Origin: Chondrus crispus
Lineage: Eukaryota; Rhodophyta; Florideophyceae; Gigartinales; Gigartinaceae
Length of the DNA stretch: 64,000 bases
Assembly: GCF_000350225.1 (NCBI RefSeq)
Contig: NW_005179051.1
Coordinates: 112,732 to 176,731, forward strand
Direction: 5' to 3'
Below, in pieces: positions 11,710-22,039 of this stretch. Both the position numbers and the translations under genes were made by a program. The notes beneath the pieces are model-generated. The model was not told where the DNA came from. It saw only the letters and a list, made by a program, of their open reading frames with translations, and did not search any database. How positions within the stretch are numbered: the first letter of the stretch is position 1; each line of letters opens with the position of its first letter.

Positions 11710-12580
11710 TCACTGAGGTCTTTCATCTATCCGACAAGAGGCGACATCCGGAATGTTTTGATATGGCCAAAGCGAAGGAAGTCGCAGTTCTTGCGGAACA
11801 GGGAGTATACAGAATTGTTTCCAAGGAATATATTCCATCTGAAGCAAATATAGTCGGAGTCGTTTCGTGCTTGCAATCATGAATATTGAAACCATCGAAG
11901 ATACCTACAACGCGCGCTTTGTCGTTGAAGGCCATAGGGACGTGGAAAAGAATATTTTAGTTCACAACAGCACTAACAATCACCAGAGTCCCGTACGACT
12001 GCAGGTGGCCTTGGCGGCGATCTTTGGTTTAAAACATTTGGCGCAGGATATATCCCCGACGTACCAGCATAGCGCCGGTAAGCTTATGCGGGCCGTATAT
12101 GTAAGACCAAAGAAAGAGTTCGATTTATCCTCCGGTCAACTGTTGCAATTTCTAAAACCATTGTACGGTCTCTCTAATTGTAGGGACTATTTGCATCATA
12201 CCTTTTCTAACCATCTGAAGCACTACCTCTATATGTCTCGTACAACTGTAGATCTTTCCGTATTATTTAAAGTCGTGCACGGGAACTTACATGGTATGAA
12301 AGGATCCTATGTGGTCGATACTGTGGGGACCGGGGACGCCCTGTTAACATCGCAAACATTTCAATCAAAGGAAACACAGACGGGAAACATTCACTTTAAG
12401 GGAATCGAGATTGAAAAAGCTCCAAGCGGATATACAATGCATCAAGAGAACTTGGCCAAAAAGATCGCATCTTCGTCAAAAGACAGTACTTTTTCGAGAT
12501 TTGGATCGAAAAGTCACGAAATTGCTTGGATCACAGACACAAGGACAAGTTTGGGCACCGGAGTAAATCTCATCGCATGA
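11710..12580 (+). pseudogene. Reverse transcriptase of element D
   Basis: The first part (11716-11880) has the copia start: a Lys-x-Lys-Glu-Val helix, then Gly-Val-Tyr-Arg-Ile-Val. From 11867 comes Tyr-Asn-Ala-Arg-Phe-Val-Val-Glu-Gly-His-Arg-Asp, followed by Val-Tyr-Val-Arg-Pro-Lys-Lys-Glu-Phe and Lys-Pro-Leu-Tyr-Gly-Leu. The YVDD box reads Tyr-Val-Val-Asp, so the first of the paired Asp residues is replaced. The frame is open for 237 codons but the enzyme must be dead. Confidence 0.8.
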
Positions 12581-12628
12581 GTAAGCGAAATTTTCAATTA
12601 GTCACACATCAATGCAATCAACTGCATT

Positions 12629-13185
12629 ATGGTTCGCATTCGTGCGAAACCGAAGAGAGGCATACGTCAGAAACAACTTCATAAGGACAGCATCTCCCTT
12701 CGGGTATTTACGGATTCATTCTTCGCAAACACGCATAATCTCCGTTCTCAACTGAACTTTATAGTTCTCCTATTAGGTAGGTTTGAAGGTTGCAATATTT
12801 TGCACTTCTCTTCGTATAAAAGCAAGCGTAATACCAGGTCTGTGATGGATGCGGAAATGGTGGCGCTCGCAGATGGCTTTGATTTCGCATACAACCTAGA
12901 CATGACCTGGAAAGGATATTTAGAAAGAAAATCCCCCATTGTTGTTTACAGTCAGAGAAAGTCTTTTTAAAGCACTTGTCAAGTCCACAACAACAAAAGA
13001 AAAACGGTTCATAATTTACATTCAATCCGCACGGGAATCTTACGATTGTCAAGAAATAAGGGACGTTGGATGGATCAGATCTGAAGACAATCCAGCCATT
13101 GCCCTCTCCAAGTGAGGTCCATGCAGAGCCCTGGAACGAATACTGGATGTCGGAAGACTCGACGGGCCTGTGCAACATTGGATTG
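12629..13185 (+). pseudogene. RNase H of element D
   Basis: Thr-Asp-Ser-Phe-Phe-Ala near the start matches the first RNase H acid motif. A Ser-Lys-Arg-Asn-Thr-Arg-Ser-Val-Met-Asp-Ala-Glu run carries the catalytic Glu of copia RNase H. After a frameshift near 12960 the end continues with Gly-Trp-Ile-Arg-Ser-Glu-Asp-Asn-Pro-Ala, the usual close of the domain. The conserved end is interrupted by stops. Confidence 0.75.
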
Positions 13186-13503
13186 TGCGGGCACTGGTAT
13201 CAAAGGAAAACCACACCTGATGGGTACAACTTCCATCTCAACTAAACTCCAGGTTTCAATCATGAGGGCACACCCGTGATGTGAAGCGATCATATGTTTC
13301 ATAACAGAAGCCTCACATGCGGATGACTGGTATCGTCTTATCGACTACATTCGTAGTTTACGGTGCTGTCAGGCGTAGGCCTCGATTAATTTCGAGGAAC
13401 ACGTGAGCGCAACTGTACCAGAGGTCTTGGCCAATTCGGTGACGGTTAGAGCAAAATTATCAGCAAAGGTCAAGCCAAAGTTGGTTAATAGATATACAGG
13501 TCC

Positions 13504-13701
13504 AGCGCTCTAAGATGGATGGAAGGCAGAACGAATCGGCGACCAAGTACATTTTGTTGCGAAACTCGGCGGAGCTCTCCTGTGCGAGCGTCCGCACCAT
13601 TCATTCTCATCTACCCGAGTTCCTCTTTCAAGAGCGGCATGGCTCGCGAGCGCCTACTGTCGGAGTCCAGATCCCGAAGAAGCTCAAAGGAGTTTTCGAC
13701 A
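13504..13701 (+). repeat. Right (3') LTR of element D, minimum extent
   Basis: Direct repeat partner of 8029-8220, ending in the same ctcaaaggagttttcgaca. After 13701 the two flanks differ at once. Confidence 0.7.
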
Positions 13702-13979
13702 TTTTATGGTTCACACGAAAGGATTTATGTAAAGCTGATGAGTAAAATTTCACAAACCAAAATGACAGCTAGGGGGGTTGGTTATGAGCACAAACGACCA
13801 TGTACGCAGATTAGATTGTGAGCAACAGCATAGGAGTATTAGCATCGATAGAAATCACCAGCCAAGTGATGGTAGGAGGACGTCAGCGCGACCATTATGT
13901 GAACCTCACCACAGCATGGGCACTGAAATGGAGGGCAGCCTCGCGCGCCTTGTTCACACGACGTTATCTTCCTTCACCG

Positions 13980-15031
13980 TTTTCAGCAAGTGCCGTTTGA
14001 TGCACTGTGTCAAACGCTGCATGTTCGAGAAAAGTGAGCTTCTACGATTCTCTGAACGTTTTATCCGCATCTCTTTTTCTTCTTTTTCGTTTAACTTCAA
14101 TGCTCTTACAGATGTATGTTGCCTCTCCCTTTCAAGATTCCGCAAGGAAGATGTAATCGGGATGGTGACGGCAATTGCATCGAAAGTGGAAATTTCTACT
14201 GGAAATCTCCACATCTGCTCTGCTTCTGGTAATATGTATCGTGATACGCCGTCTGACCACACTCGCGCCGGCGGGACATGGAGATGCTGTTCGGGAAGCA
14301 TGGGAGGCAGCTGCCGGAGATATTCTGGGAGGGAATGAAAAGTTTCTTGGAAGCTCGTCACCATTTAATACTCTCTAGTCATAGATTCTACCTTCTTTAG
14401 TGAAAGGGCTGAGCTATACGTATGTGCCATCAAAAATGTGAAGCATTGGTCATCTGTACAGGTTTCATTGATGGTACAGCTATTGCTATTGCTCGGGCGA
14501 GTAGAGGGGCGGTGCACAACATAGCGTACAATGATCACAAGCGTAAGCATTCATTGAAATATTAAGCTATAATATCACCGGGTGACTGGGTTCTACATGC
14601 TGCTGCGCCAATTGATGGGAGGAGGTATGACTGGACGCTCCACTGCCGGAGCGGGGTGGATGAGTCCTTACCGCGAGTGAAGTTCGTAGGAGGGAAACAG
14701 TACTGCATCTATAGAGACTCTGGATACAACTAGCTCCCCTTTTAGAAGTACCGTATCAAGCCTCAAACCAATCCTCTCATCAACGCGCATTCAACGGTGC
14801 TATACAAAAGGGAAGAGTTACGCTGGAATGATATTTCAAGATGGTCAAGCTGTAATGCTCGACCATGGACTACAACAGAAATATTCTCACGGGATGGTCC
14901 CTTATTGGAGCTCTTTATATCGCCGCTATGCTGCTTACGAAAGTCAGAAATTGCGTGTATTCAATGTTCGTCGCCCAATACTTCCTCTGCACACCTCCCA
15001 CTCTGGAAAACTACATTGATCACAAGCAGCA
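13980..15031 (+). pseudogene. PIF/Harbinger transposase (DDE_4 type) pseudogene
   Basis: The N-terminal part shows Leu-Thr-Asp then Phe-Arg-Lys-Glu-Asp-Val-Ile (14110-14170), and then a segment ending in Met-Leu-Phe-Gly-Lys-His-Gly-Arg-Gln-Leu-Pro-Glu-Ile-Phe-Trp (from 14277). The DDE domain has Gly-Phe-Ile-Asp-Gly-Thr with the first Asp (about 14465), His-Lys-Arg-Lys-His-Ser-Leu-Lys-Tyr, and Gly-Asp/Arg-Asp-Ser-Gly-Tyr with the second Asp (about 14715). The C-terminus has Leu-Glu-stop where Val-Glu-Trp with the Glu is expected (about 14823), then a Pro-Pro-Thr-Leu-Glu-x-Tyr end. At least five stops or frame changes break it. Terminal inverted repeats were not identified. Confidence 0.75.
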
Positions 15032-15273
15032 CTAGATTGTATACTCTTGCATATCCTCAACATATACTCAATCCTCTTCGCCTTCGTTCCGCGCAGATGA
15101 ACGAGGATTGAGGACTAAATACGCGCACCGCACGGCCCGAGCGAGCGGACTTCGTCCGCAGCGAGCCCTGCGCAAGCAGCGCCAGCCCATTTAGAGGTTC
15201 TGAAGACTGCATTTTTCTTGTGAAGAAGTCGTAAACGGGCTGTATTTATTGTTTTCTGACGAGGACCGCAAAG

Positions 15274-16144
15274 TTACTTCTCAGTTTGCATGAAAGCATC
15301 CATCGTCATCTTGAACTTTTCAGGTTCAAGTTGACGTTGAGCGACGCGTTCTTCTCTCGTTAGCTCGCTCTCCTTCTCGCAGTCCGTTCTTTCCATCTCA
15401 ACGCGCTCATGCTTCACCACCAAACGCTCTTTTTCTACCTCAAAACGATACATGCCGGCATCCCGCGAGGCCGTGTCAAAATTCTTCAGCTCCGCCTCGA
15501 GCGCGCCACCGGCGCGTACGCCTGACTTTCGGCGCCTCTTTCTCGAGCTCCCCTGGCCTTGGTCTTCCCCACTTTTTTCTTAGGCGTCGTCTTGGGTGCC
15601 TTCATCGCTTTTGGAGCACCTACACGTCAGGAAACGGGATACTACATCCCTTCCAATCCTGATCTTTGTGGATTCTCTATTTTCTTGCGCAACACCAACT
15701 GCTTTCTTCTCCTTCCCATATCTTGTATCCCTTCTCCCATCATTCCCGGGAACTCGTCGAGCTTTCCGATTTGTCCCCAACCCCCCACAGTCCTCTATCT
15801 GCAGCGTCGCGTCGCTCGAAGGCGTCTTGAATGTTCTTGTGGTGGTGCTGGACGCTCTTGGCAATGCCCTTCTGTGACAGTTTCTTGCTCAGGTTTTCCT
15901 CGTTGCCGCCTCTCCGAGTCGCCTCTGGACTTCCCCATACCCGACAACGTGTGCTGTCGCGGCGCTACTTTACGTGCGAGTATGATGTCGTCCTCTGGCG
16001 TGAACCTAGGTCGACGGCCGCCTTTTTGTTGGGAGAGGTATCAAGCGCACAATTGACGTCGCTACGCTCAGGGGTGAGAGTGTTGAAGATGGTGAGGTCG
16101 AGAGTAGGGTAGAGAGATGGTGAAGACCGGATAGCGTTCGCCAT
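15274..16144 (-). pseudogene. SANT/Myb-like protein pseudogene with C-terminal coiled coil
   Basis: A start codon at 16144 opens MANAIRSSPSLYPTLDL. After a frameshift comes Arg-Phe-Thr-Pro-Glu-Asp-Asp-Ile-Ile-Leu, which resembles the first helix of a SANT/Myb domain. Then comes a basic segment with Lys-Gly-Ile-Ala-Lys-Ser-Val-Gln, and a Lys-rich linker (Pro-Lys-Lys-Lys-Val-Gly-Lys). The last 82 codons form one open frame of charged heptads that looks like a coiled coil and ends with TAA at 15274-15276. Such two-part proteins (SANT plus coiled coil) often occur as companions of PIF/Harbinger transposases; a Harbinger remnant lies just to the left. That partnership is inference. Confidence 0.5.
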
Positions 16145-16970
16145 GATTTGAGTAAAAGTGGTTGTTACAGCTTCACTCTAGAGCTCAGGTCTACAAAACG
16201 GTTAATGACGGTACCTGCCGAAGTTTTACCACAGCTAGCACGTGTGCTCGAAACAGTTACAGACACGGTTTCACTAAGTGCTCACATTTCACGTGTTTTT
16301 GTCCCATCCGTCTGTGAAATATGACAAACTGTAATGTTTTAGTCATATATTAATCGCATGTTGCAGAAATGTGCTTGCGTAAACCCTCTTTTATTCTCAT
16401 ATGAGGGCCGGCGATATCTTAATATACCTACTACGCCACTTAGTGGATCGGTACTTCGTACAAAACATTTGGGTCTCCAGACTTAGGTGCCAGGAGCCAA
16501 CTCTAAGCCAAGAGCAATACTTACCGAAAGTAGACGTTACACTGGTTCGATGCATGTACACCGTTTTATGTTTAAATCGTCAATAGGCTTCAAAGAGATC
16601 CTCAAACTTTTACCACTCATGATGTTCGTGGAGTTGGCATATTGGCCTATTGATCGATATACCGATCAAGTACGTCCTTGAATATGTGATAGGCCAAAAA
16701 GAATCGAAAGAGCGCCTAATTCTACTCGAGAGACGTTGCAAATGATCTGCGGATGGCTCTTTGTTACTTCGACGCCTTTTTCTCAGTCGGACTGCTGGAG
16801 GCTCTGGAGTTTCGGGAGAAATTTCTTTGCCTTCGCCGCGTTCCTGTAGCTTTTCTGTATCTGTAGATGCAGGTGATGCACTTGGAGCAGGCTTAGAGCA
16901 ATCTCTCGGCTTTAAAACCAGCAGGGAGAGCCAGACATTCCAACAAATTTTTGCGGCAACCTGGATAGAC
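16145..16970. other. No gene recognised
   Basis: AT-rich sequence with a short palindromic motif (16649-16669, attgatc...cgatcaa). Short open frames at 16401-16681 and 16761-17093 do not resemble known proteins. Confidence 0.35.
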
Positions 16971-16972
16971 TC

Positions 16973-19935
16973 TCACATACAAATGAACATTACAATGGGA
17001 GCAGTGAAAAGTGCTTCTGTTCCCCGCCAACCAACTGAGTTATTTACACATAACTCACAGTATCGCTCGAAGGGGTTCGGACATTGTTCATAACCCTGTA
17101 CCTCTAACCGTAATCTGTTGCCCTGTTGGAAATTGAAAACCTGGTCTCGCTTCTTTTTCAAGGCAGAAGCCTTAGCACGCAAAACGGCGACTTCTGAAGA
17201 TGGAACTTCCGTAATTACTAGTACAGACCCGCCTTTTAAACTTCCCTCCTGGAGTGTGTCATACTAAATAAGCATCCCTGTACTTTAATCGTAGATGTAG
17301 TTCGCAAGAGATTGTACATTGTTCAGACTGTTCTAAACTCTTGAAGACCTTGAAGGATATCTTTGTCTTCTAAAATATCCTTCTTTTGGTTCATTCTCCA
17401 CGCAATAAAGGCATTAATAGCAATCGTTTAAACGTTTGGTAGACAATTTTCTGTTCCTACTTTATAATAGTTGTGAATGACCTTAATATCGCACGTTGCC
17501 AAGCACTGCTATCTACACCACATTTTGTTTTCGAGTAGAAAGACTGAGAGCCATGCCTCAACAATTTAACAAGCATAAATGCACCCCTTTCAGAGACATA
17601 GTTTGAAACAGCTTCCCAGAATGGAATCTTTCCCTGTAAGTTATCTTTCATCTGTATAGAAGCAAAATGTGGAATTAAAACTTCCGCAAAATGCGCCCAT
17701 GACACACAAGCTTGAGCACCTCCGATTAATGCTTCTGTAAATTCAATGATTTCGTCTCCCGACAAAATGAACCAAAGCAGTGTACAGCACTCCCGTGTCG
17801 GAGGCGGAGACATGGATGAGGCAGTTAACGGAGAAAATAAGCATCCGTTGAAAAACCTGGCCAATGTGCTTGTCCGGAACGTACTCGAGAAACGACCTTT
17901 CCCCAACCACGCATGGAGCTGTATTTACAGTAGCCAAACGAAGTGCTCGTTCAAGGCTTTCGCGTGAAATGTTCGTCTTGATTTCTACGTATGTCAAAGA
18001 AAGATAGACGTGTTTGGTAAAACCCGCTGCTGTAGGGGAGATTATAGCGATGCCGTGGGGAGAGCACGCCAGCCAGCTTGGGTTTTTTGGCAAGCATCCC
18101 GCACTCGAAAACGGATTCAGCAAAAGGCCTGTGGATGAGCTTCTGTGGCACTGGAGCTTCTGGTGCTGCTTCTCGCTCCGTATTTGCAGTATACTGTGCA
18201 GTACTAAACCAAGAGCTCATACATGACCGCAGAATTTCTGCCGGACTCAAGTCCAGAGATGTAGTATCGGGATCTTTACCTAGCGTGCTACGAATTTTGC
18301 TAACCGGCAGCAAGATCTTTTCCAACACGTGTAGCTGTTACTCCAAACTGTCGCTGTATAAACTAGTCGCCACAGCGCTGCACGACTGTTAAACCTTCAT
18401 AAGTTCCCAATAAACATCTCTCCAAAAAGGTTTTACTACTGCCATTCTTCTGCGGAGGAAAAACTTGTTCAATCATTTGATCTCTTTGTAAAATGACTTC
18501 CTTTCAGGCATCCACTTTGAGATACCGCAACCCAAGTCCCCAAACAACTCTAAATTCTACAAGAATCTGATAGTCTTGCTGTTTCGTACTGTGCCATGCT
18601 CCTGTACAGCCAAATCAGCGACTGCCGTCTTTTGTGACACGCCATCAGAATTGACCTTAGACGTTTTAGTGGCGTAGTTAGCCGTCGGCTCAGCCTCCGC
18701 GCGGTCATCAGCGCGGTCATCTGCAACGAAAGCTCTCCGTCTGTCTGCGGTTGCAGTGGCAATTCTTGAAATAGTCTGTTCTGTAGATGATGCGTCGTCG
18801 TCTACATCTTCATCAGTACCACAGCTATCCCCTTCTCCATCGTTTTCTTCATTTCGAGTCACATCAAGAAAGTACCTCCTAACAAATGGGTGGCATTTAA
18901 CCACGTGATCAGGAATTACCAAGATACAATTAATACCACGACTAAACAGGCTCGTCATTGTAGACAACTTCCCGTATCATCGGTCTGCCGTTACTGTAAA
19001 AACACTGAGATGCCGCTCACGACGACCTTCCAGAAGCGCATAAACCATTGGGACAACAGAAGAAGTCTGCGTTTGTTCCCTTCTTCCAAAACGAACAATG
19101 TAGGACATTCTGAATAGCGCATCCTACAGTGCATCCGGTGTATGCCCCTCCCAGTCCGCTTTACGAGTGGAGAGTGTCTTCACTTGATTACCAGACGCCC
19201 TCGTTCCGTAATGTTCATCATTCAGCCTGGGAAAAGTGTAGAACGGGGACAAAAAACTTTGGCCGATACCTGAAATGCTACCTTCTCGAACTGCGCGAGA
19301 AATGCAGTCTTGTCTATCTGGGCGTTCCAGGATGCTGTCCCTAAATCTCCACGACCCGTAGCAGAAAATTCCAGTATGTTAGAACTTATAAAGCGGATAA
19401 AAGAGAGCTCGTCGCACTTCAGATAAGAACTAAGTAAGATTTGAACTGTCTTGGACAGACTGAAACCAGTATAATTTGAGAATAGCACAGTGACGTAGAA
19501 ACGGTACATTTCCCGCATCTTTAAGGGGCCACACTGAGCCTTATGAAAGGTTAAATACTTGTTTAGCCACGCGTTGCATTTGGAAAGATCTTCATGGGCG
19601 AAAAGGCGCAACAAAGAGCACCTAATTTCTGACACACCACGAACAAGTCGTTCAATTTCCATTCTACGTACAGCAGCACTACAACAAAGCCTGGAGCTTT
19701 CTACAATAATGGCCTCTGTGAAGTCCTTCTCAAGCATAACTTCGATTCAAGTGCTCTTCCTGATTCTCCAATCTTTCGCCGCGTCTTGAACGCCGGGCCT
19801 TTAGGTGTCAATGGGCCTGCGATCTCTCCCACACCCTCTAGGTATCCGTTGTCCTCTACCACGTCCTCGAGTGGCTGGGGTCGGGGCGTCGTTACTTGGA
19901 TCCGCTGTGGGAGTAGACGATACTACGGTCGCCAT
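16973..19935 (-). pseudogene. Unrecognised decayed multi-fragment gene
   Basis: Successive minus-strand frames read like one broken gene. They are 19935 (start MATVVSSTPTADPSND, with an Arg-Gly-Arg-Gly-Arg-Gly basic patch), 19222-19737 (171 residues), 18557-18967 (136 residues with an acidic run rich in Asp/Glu), 17951-18328, 17457-17906 (149 residues) and 16973-17182. The fragments look globular and helical apart from the acidic stretch. I recognise no family or catalytic motif. Related palindromic motifs flank it (16649-16669 and 20102-20126), so it may be the body of an unidentified DNA transposon. Frames and joins are my inference. Confidence 0.35.
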
Positions 19936-20101
19936 GGCGTCGTGGGAGGTGGTAGTCTTAGGGGGCAGGGTTGGGGTGTACTTTACAGATTTGAACAGTT
20001 GAAAGTTCGAATTAATGGCCAGATGCCTGGGTCTCCTCGAATGTCAGTTTGCCAAGTTGTGCAGTAATGTTGCTATTTATATCACCATTTTAAAAGGGTA
20101 T

Positions 20102-20126
20102 ATTGATCAGTAGTATAGCGATCAAT
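20102..20126. repeat. Palindromic motif attgatc...gatcaat
   Basis: Imperfect palindrome related to 16649-16669 and 29194-29212. The gypsy element lies between the second and third of these. Confidence 0.4.
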
Positions 20127-20143
20127 GGAGGTATGGTACGGTT

Positions 20144-20376
20144 TGTTGTATGGTAAAGAGGTCAGTGGTCTGTTTATTATTTTCCTCTCCCTCTCTGTCG
20201 TAATCTGTCTGTTTGTGGCTGCCTCCCCCGTACTTCCACCTTTTCTCTCCCACTTTTATAGCCGCCGAGCTTCCACTTGGAAGCCCGCGCGGACACATCT
20301 AGAAACGCTCCGAAATTATTCTAAAATTTGGTCTAAAATTTGGTGTAAAAATTCAATGCATCATTTAGGGTTCACA
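20144..20376 (-). repeat. 3' LTR of the gypsy element
   Basis: Same length as 28939-29171. On the minus strand it begins TGTGAACCCTAA and is preceded by the purine tract ggaaggagga (about 20380-20391), the likely plus-strand primer. Confidence 0.9.
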
Positions 20377-20667
20377 CGATCCTCCTTCCAGCGCAGCGCC
20401 CTGCGGTGCAGTACATAGTCTGTTACTGGGCCTCAGTTCTTCAAGTTGTTCCCCCTCCTGCATCTACATCGCCGGCTTTCGTCCTTTGTCCACCATGTCT
20501 TCTACCGCACTGCCCCTTCTCACCGATACGCCTCATTCATAACGCGCGTCCGCTTCTGTCGCCTGCACACTGCGACGCGCATCTGCCCCGGCCAGGTGAG
20601 TCGTGCGTACGTGAGGTTTTAGCCCTCACGCGCGCTCGTTGGCCCTTCCTTCCCTCTTTGTTCCACC

Positions 20668-21060
20668 ATGGCTAGGACCAAGCAGACGGCGAGAAGGAGT
20701 GCGGACGGGAAGGCCCCGCGCAAGCACGTAGCTCTAAAGGCCGCTCGTGTTACGAAACAAGATCAAGACCTTCGGAACAATGTCATGTTCCAGTTGTCTT
20801 CCCGTACGGACATCGTAAAAGTTTCTAAGTCAAGTTCCGCCGTCGTCCTTCCTCATGACTACCATATATGGGTTAAAAGCGGACATCGGCGGTACGACGT
20901 AACACGAGCTGAGTTCGAGGCCCTTTTGGGGCATCATATCCCCGAGTTGCTCATTCGAAAAGAAGCCTGTGAGTTCACTGTCGACGACCTGGCACGCTTC
21001 CGGGTGACCAATTCGGTCAACGACACAAGCCGTCCCAACACCATTACAGAAAACGAGTAG
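20668..21060 (+). CDS. Histone H3 N-terminal tail mimic carried by the gypsy element
   Basis: A 130-codon frame on the strand opposite to pol. Residues 2-27 align without gaps with the histone H3 tail. Kept are R2, T3, K4, Q5, T6, A7, R8, S10, G13, K14, A15, P16, R17, K18, A21, K23, A24, A25 and R26 (H3 numbering). Changed are K9 to Arg, T11 to Ala, G12 to Asp, Q19 to His, L20 to Val, T22 to Leu and K27 to Val. After residue 30 it bears no resemblance to a histone fold; the remaining 100 residues are unrecognised. The start is the only Met that gives the tail, in a good context (ttccaccATGG). The frame continues past its TAG to 21468, so the stop may be a lesion. A captured host H3 5' end is one source; convergent mimicry is another. 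Confidence 0.7.
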   Translation: MARTKQTARRSADGKAPRKHVALKAARVTKQDQDLRNNVMFQLSSRTDIVKVSKSSSAVVLPHDYHIWVKSGHRRYDVTRAEFEALLGHHIPELLIRKEACEFTVDDLARFRVTNSVNDTSRPNTITENE

Positions 21061-21093
21061 GACATCTCCCAAATCTACCTCTGGAAAACCGGT

Positions 21094-21468
21094 GTGTACT
21101 ATGGGGTGGATGCATCCACTGAGAACTCCTACCCCATAGATCTTTACACACTCAAGATCATGGGTACCGGGGACAGTACTACCCATACGGTGGTTAAGGG
21201 AGTCTTCCGTTTCGGGGGAAAGACCGGCACTATGCATACACGGAAATCGACGCCTTCTGATCGCAGGACTTCTGCGATCAAAATGCAAAATGGCATTCGG
21301 TCGCAGAAGGGGGCAGAACCCTGGTGGGGCAAAATTCTTCTAGCCCCATCTCGAAAAGGTTCTCTTCCAAGACCGGAGCGACATGTGCATCCCAGTCGCA
21401 GTCTGCAACGCAGTCAAACTTCTTGGCGATACTTCTTTGGCCAAGGAGTATTGGAACGATTTCATTAA
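21094..21468 (+). pseudogene. In-frame continuation of the H3-tail reading frame
   Basis: This 124-codon frame is in the same phase as the H3-tail frame and is separated from it by a single TAG at 21058-21060, with about 11 sense codons before its first Met. It reads Val-Tyr-Tyr-Gly-Val-Asp early, then loses protein-like character near 21230. From there sequence that looks more natural (Arg-His-Tyr-Ala-Tyr-Thr-Glu-Ile-Asp) is found in another frame. It is probably one decayed gene running from 20668 to about 21780. Confidence 0.45.
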
Positions 21469-21778
21469 GACGAGCCTGTTGTACGAAGTAAGTGGCGCCT
21501 TGCCGCGCTGCATCCGAGATTTTCAAGATGCCAGGAAGCGCCAAGACGAGAAGAGAGTTAGACTCACTCGCGAAGAAGGTACTAGCCACACGCTTTCCGC
21601 GGCGTTGGCGTTTAAAAGTGGCGTAGTTGTTGCCACACTTGAAAGAACTCCCCATGTCATGCATAGTCTCTGCTTTGCCGCCTCTGACAAGATTATTGTA
21701 GACTGCATGGAAGAGAGCCCCCTACGCCTCTGCGCCAGCTCTCTGAAGAGCTGCGTTGGGCCGGCTCGGCCTTTCTGA
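21383..21778 (+). pseudogene. Papain-fold cysteine protease-like segment of the accessory module
   Basis: 131 codons in a frame shifted relative to the preceding one. It starts in a Cys-Ile-Pro-Val-Ala-x-x-Asn-Ala-x-x-Leu-Leu-Gly run that resembles the nucleophile helix of C39/papain-fold cysteine proteases. About 90 residues later come His-Ser-Leu-Cys-Phe-Ala-Ala (His about residue 94) and Ile-Ile-Val-Asp-Cys (Asp about 107), the spacing expected for the His and Asp of the triad. The family assignment is by pattern only. If right, the accessory protein is an H3-like tail joined through an unknown domain to a protease-like domain, like a protease paired with a chromatin-tail decoy. Confidence 0.4.
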
Positions 21779-22039
21779 CGGTATCCGAACTGTACCGCGT
21801 TGAAGTGTTTCCACCTCCGGAGAAAAAAAGAGGTCCCGCCCAGGTTACAGCGTGCAACGCAGGGCACGCGAGAAGGCGTCATCCCTCGACCATAGCCGCG
21901 GTCAAGCCTCTGGTAGTCACCGTAATTGAACCTCCCTTGATTATTACGCATACAAAGGTAGGAATGAGTAAATGCATACTACGGGGCAATTCAATACGAA
22001 GAAGGACACGTCCGGTTTCTAGAGCAAGTGCTCCGGTTT

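Larger units (their letters stand above)
8029..13701 (+). mobile_element. Old Ty1/copia-type retrotransposon D
   Basis: Two direct repeats (8029-8220 and 13504-13701) bracket gag, protease, integrase, reverse transcriptase and RNase H remnants, all on the plus strand. Integrase before reverse transcriptase places it with Ty1/copia. The repeats differ at roughly a quarter of positions by eye and every gene has stops or frameshifts, so it is much older than elements A and B. The true LTRs may start further left than 8029. Confidence 0.8.

Noticed and set aside
20597-20628. Short GT-AG intron in the leader of the H3-tail frame
   Set aside because: At about 32 nt it is too short for a credible spliceosomal intron and nothing else supports it.
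20668-21060. A genuine histone H3 gene
   Set aside because: Only the tail resembles H3. The histone fold, which is the most conserved part, is absent, and the frame lies inside a retroelement.
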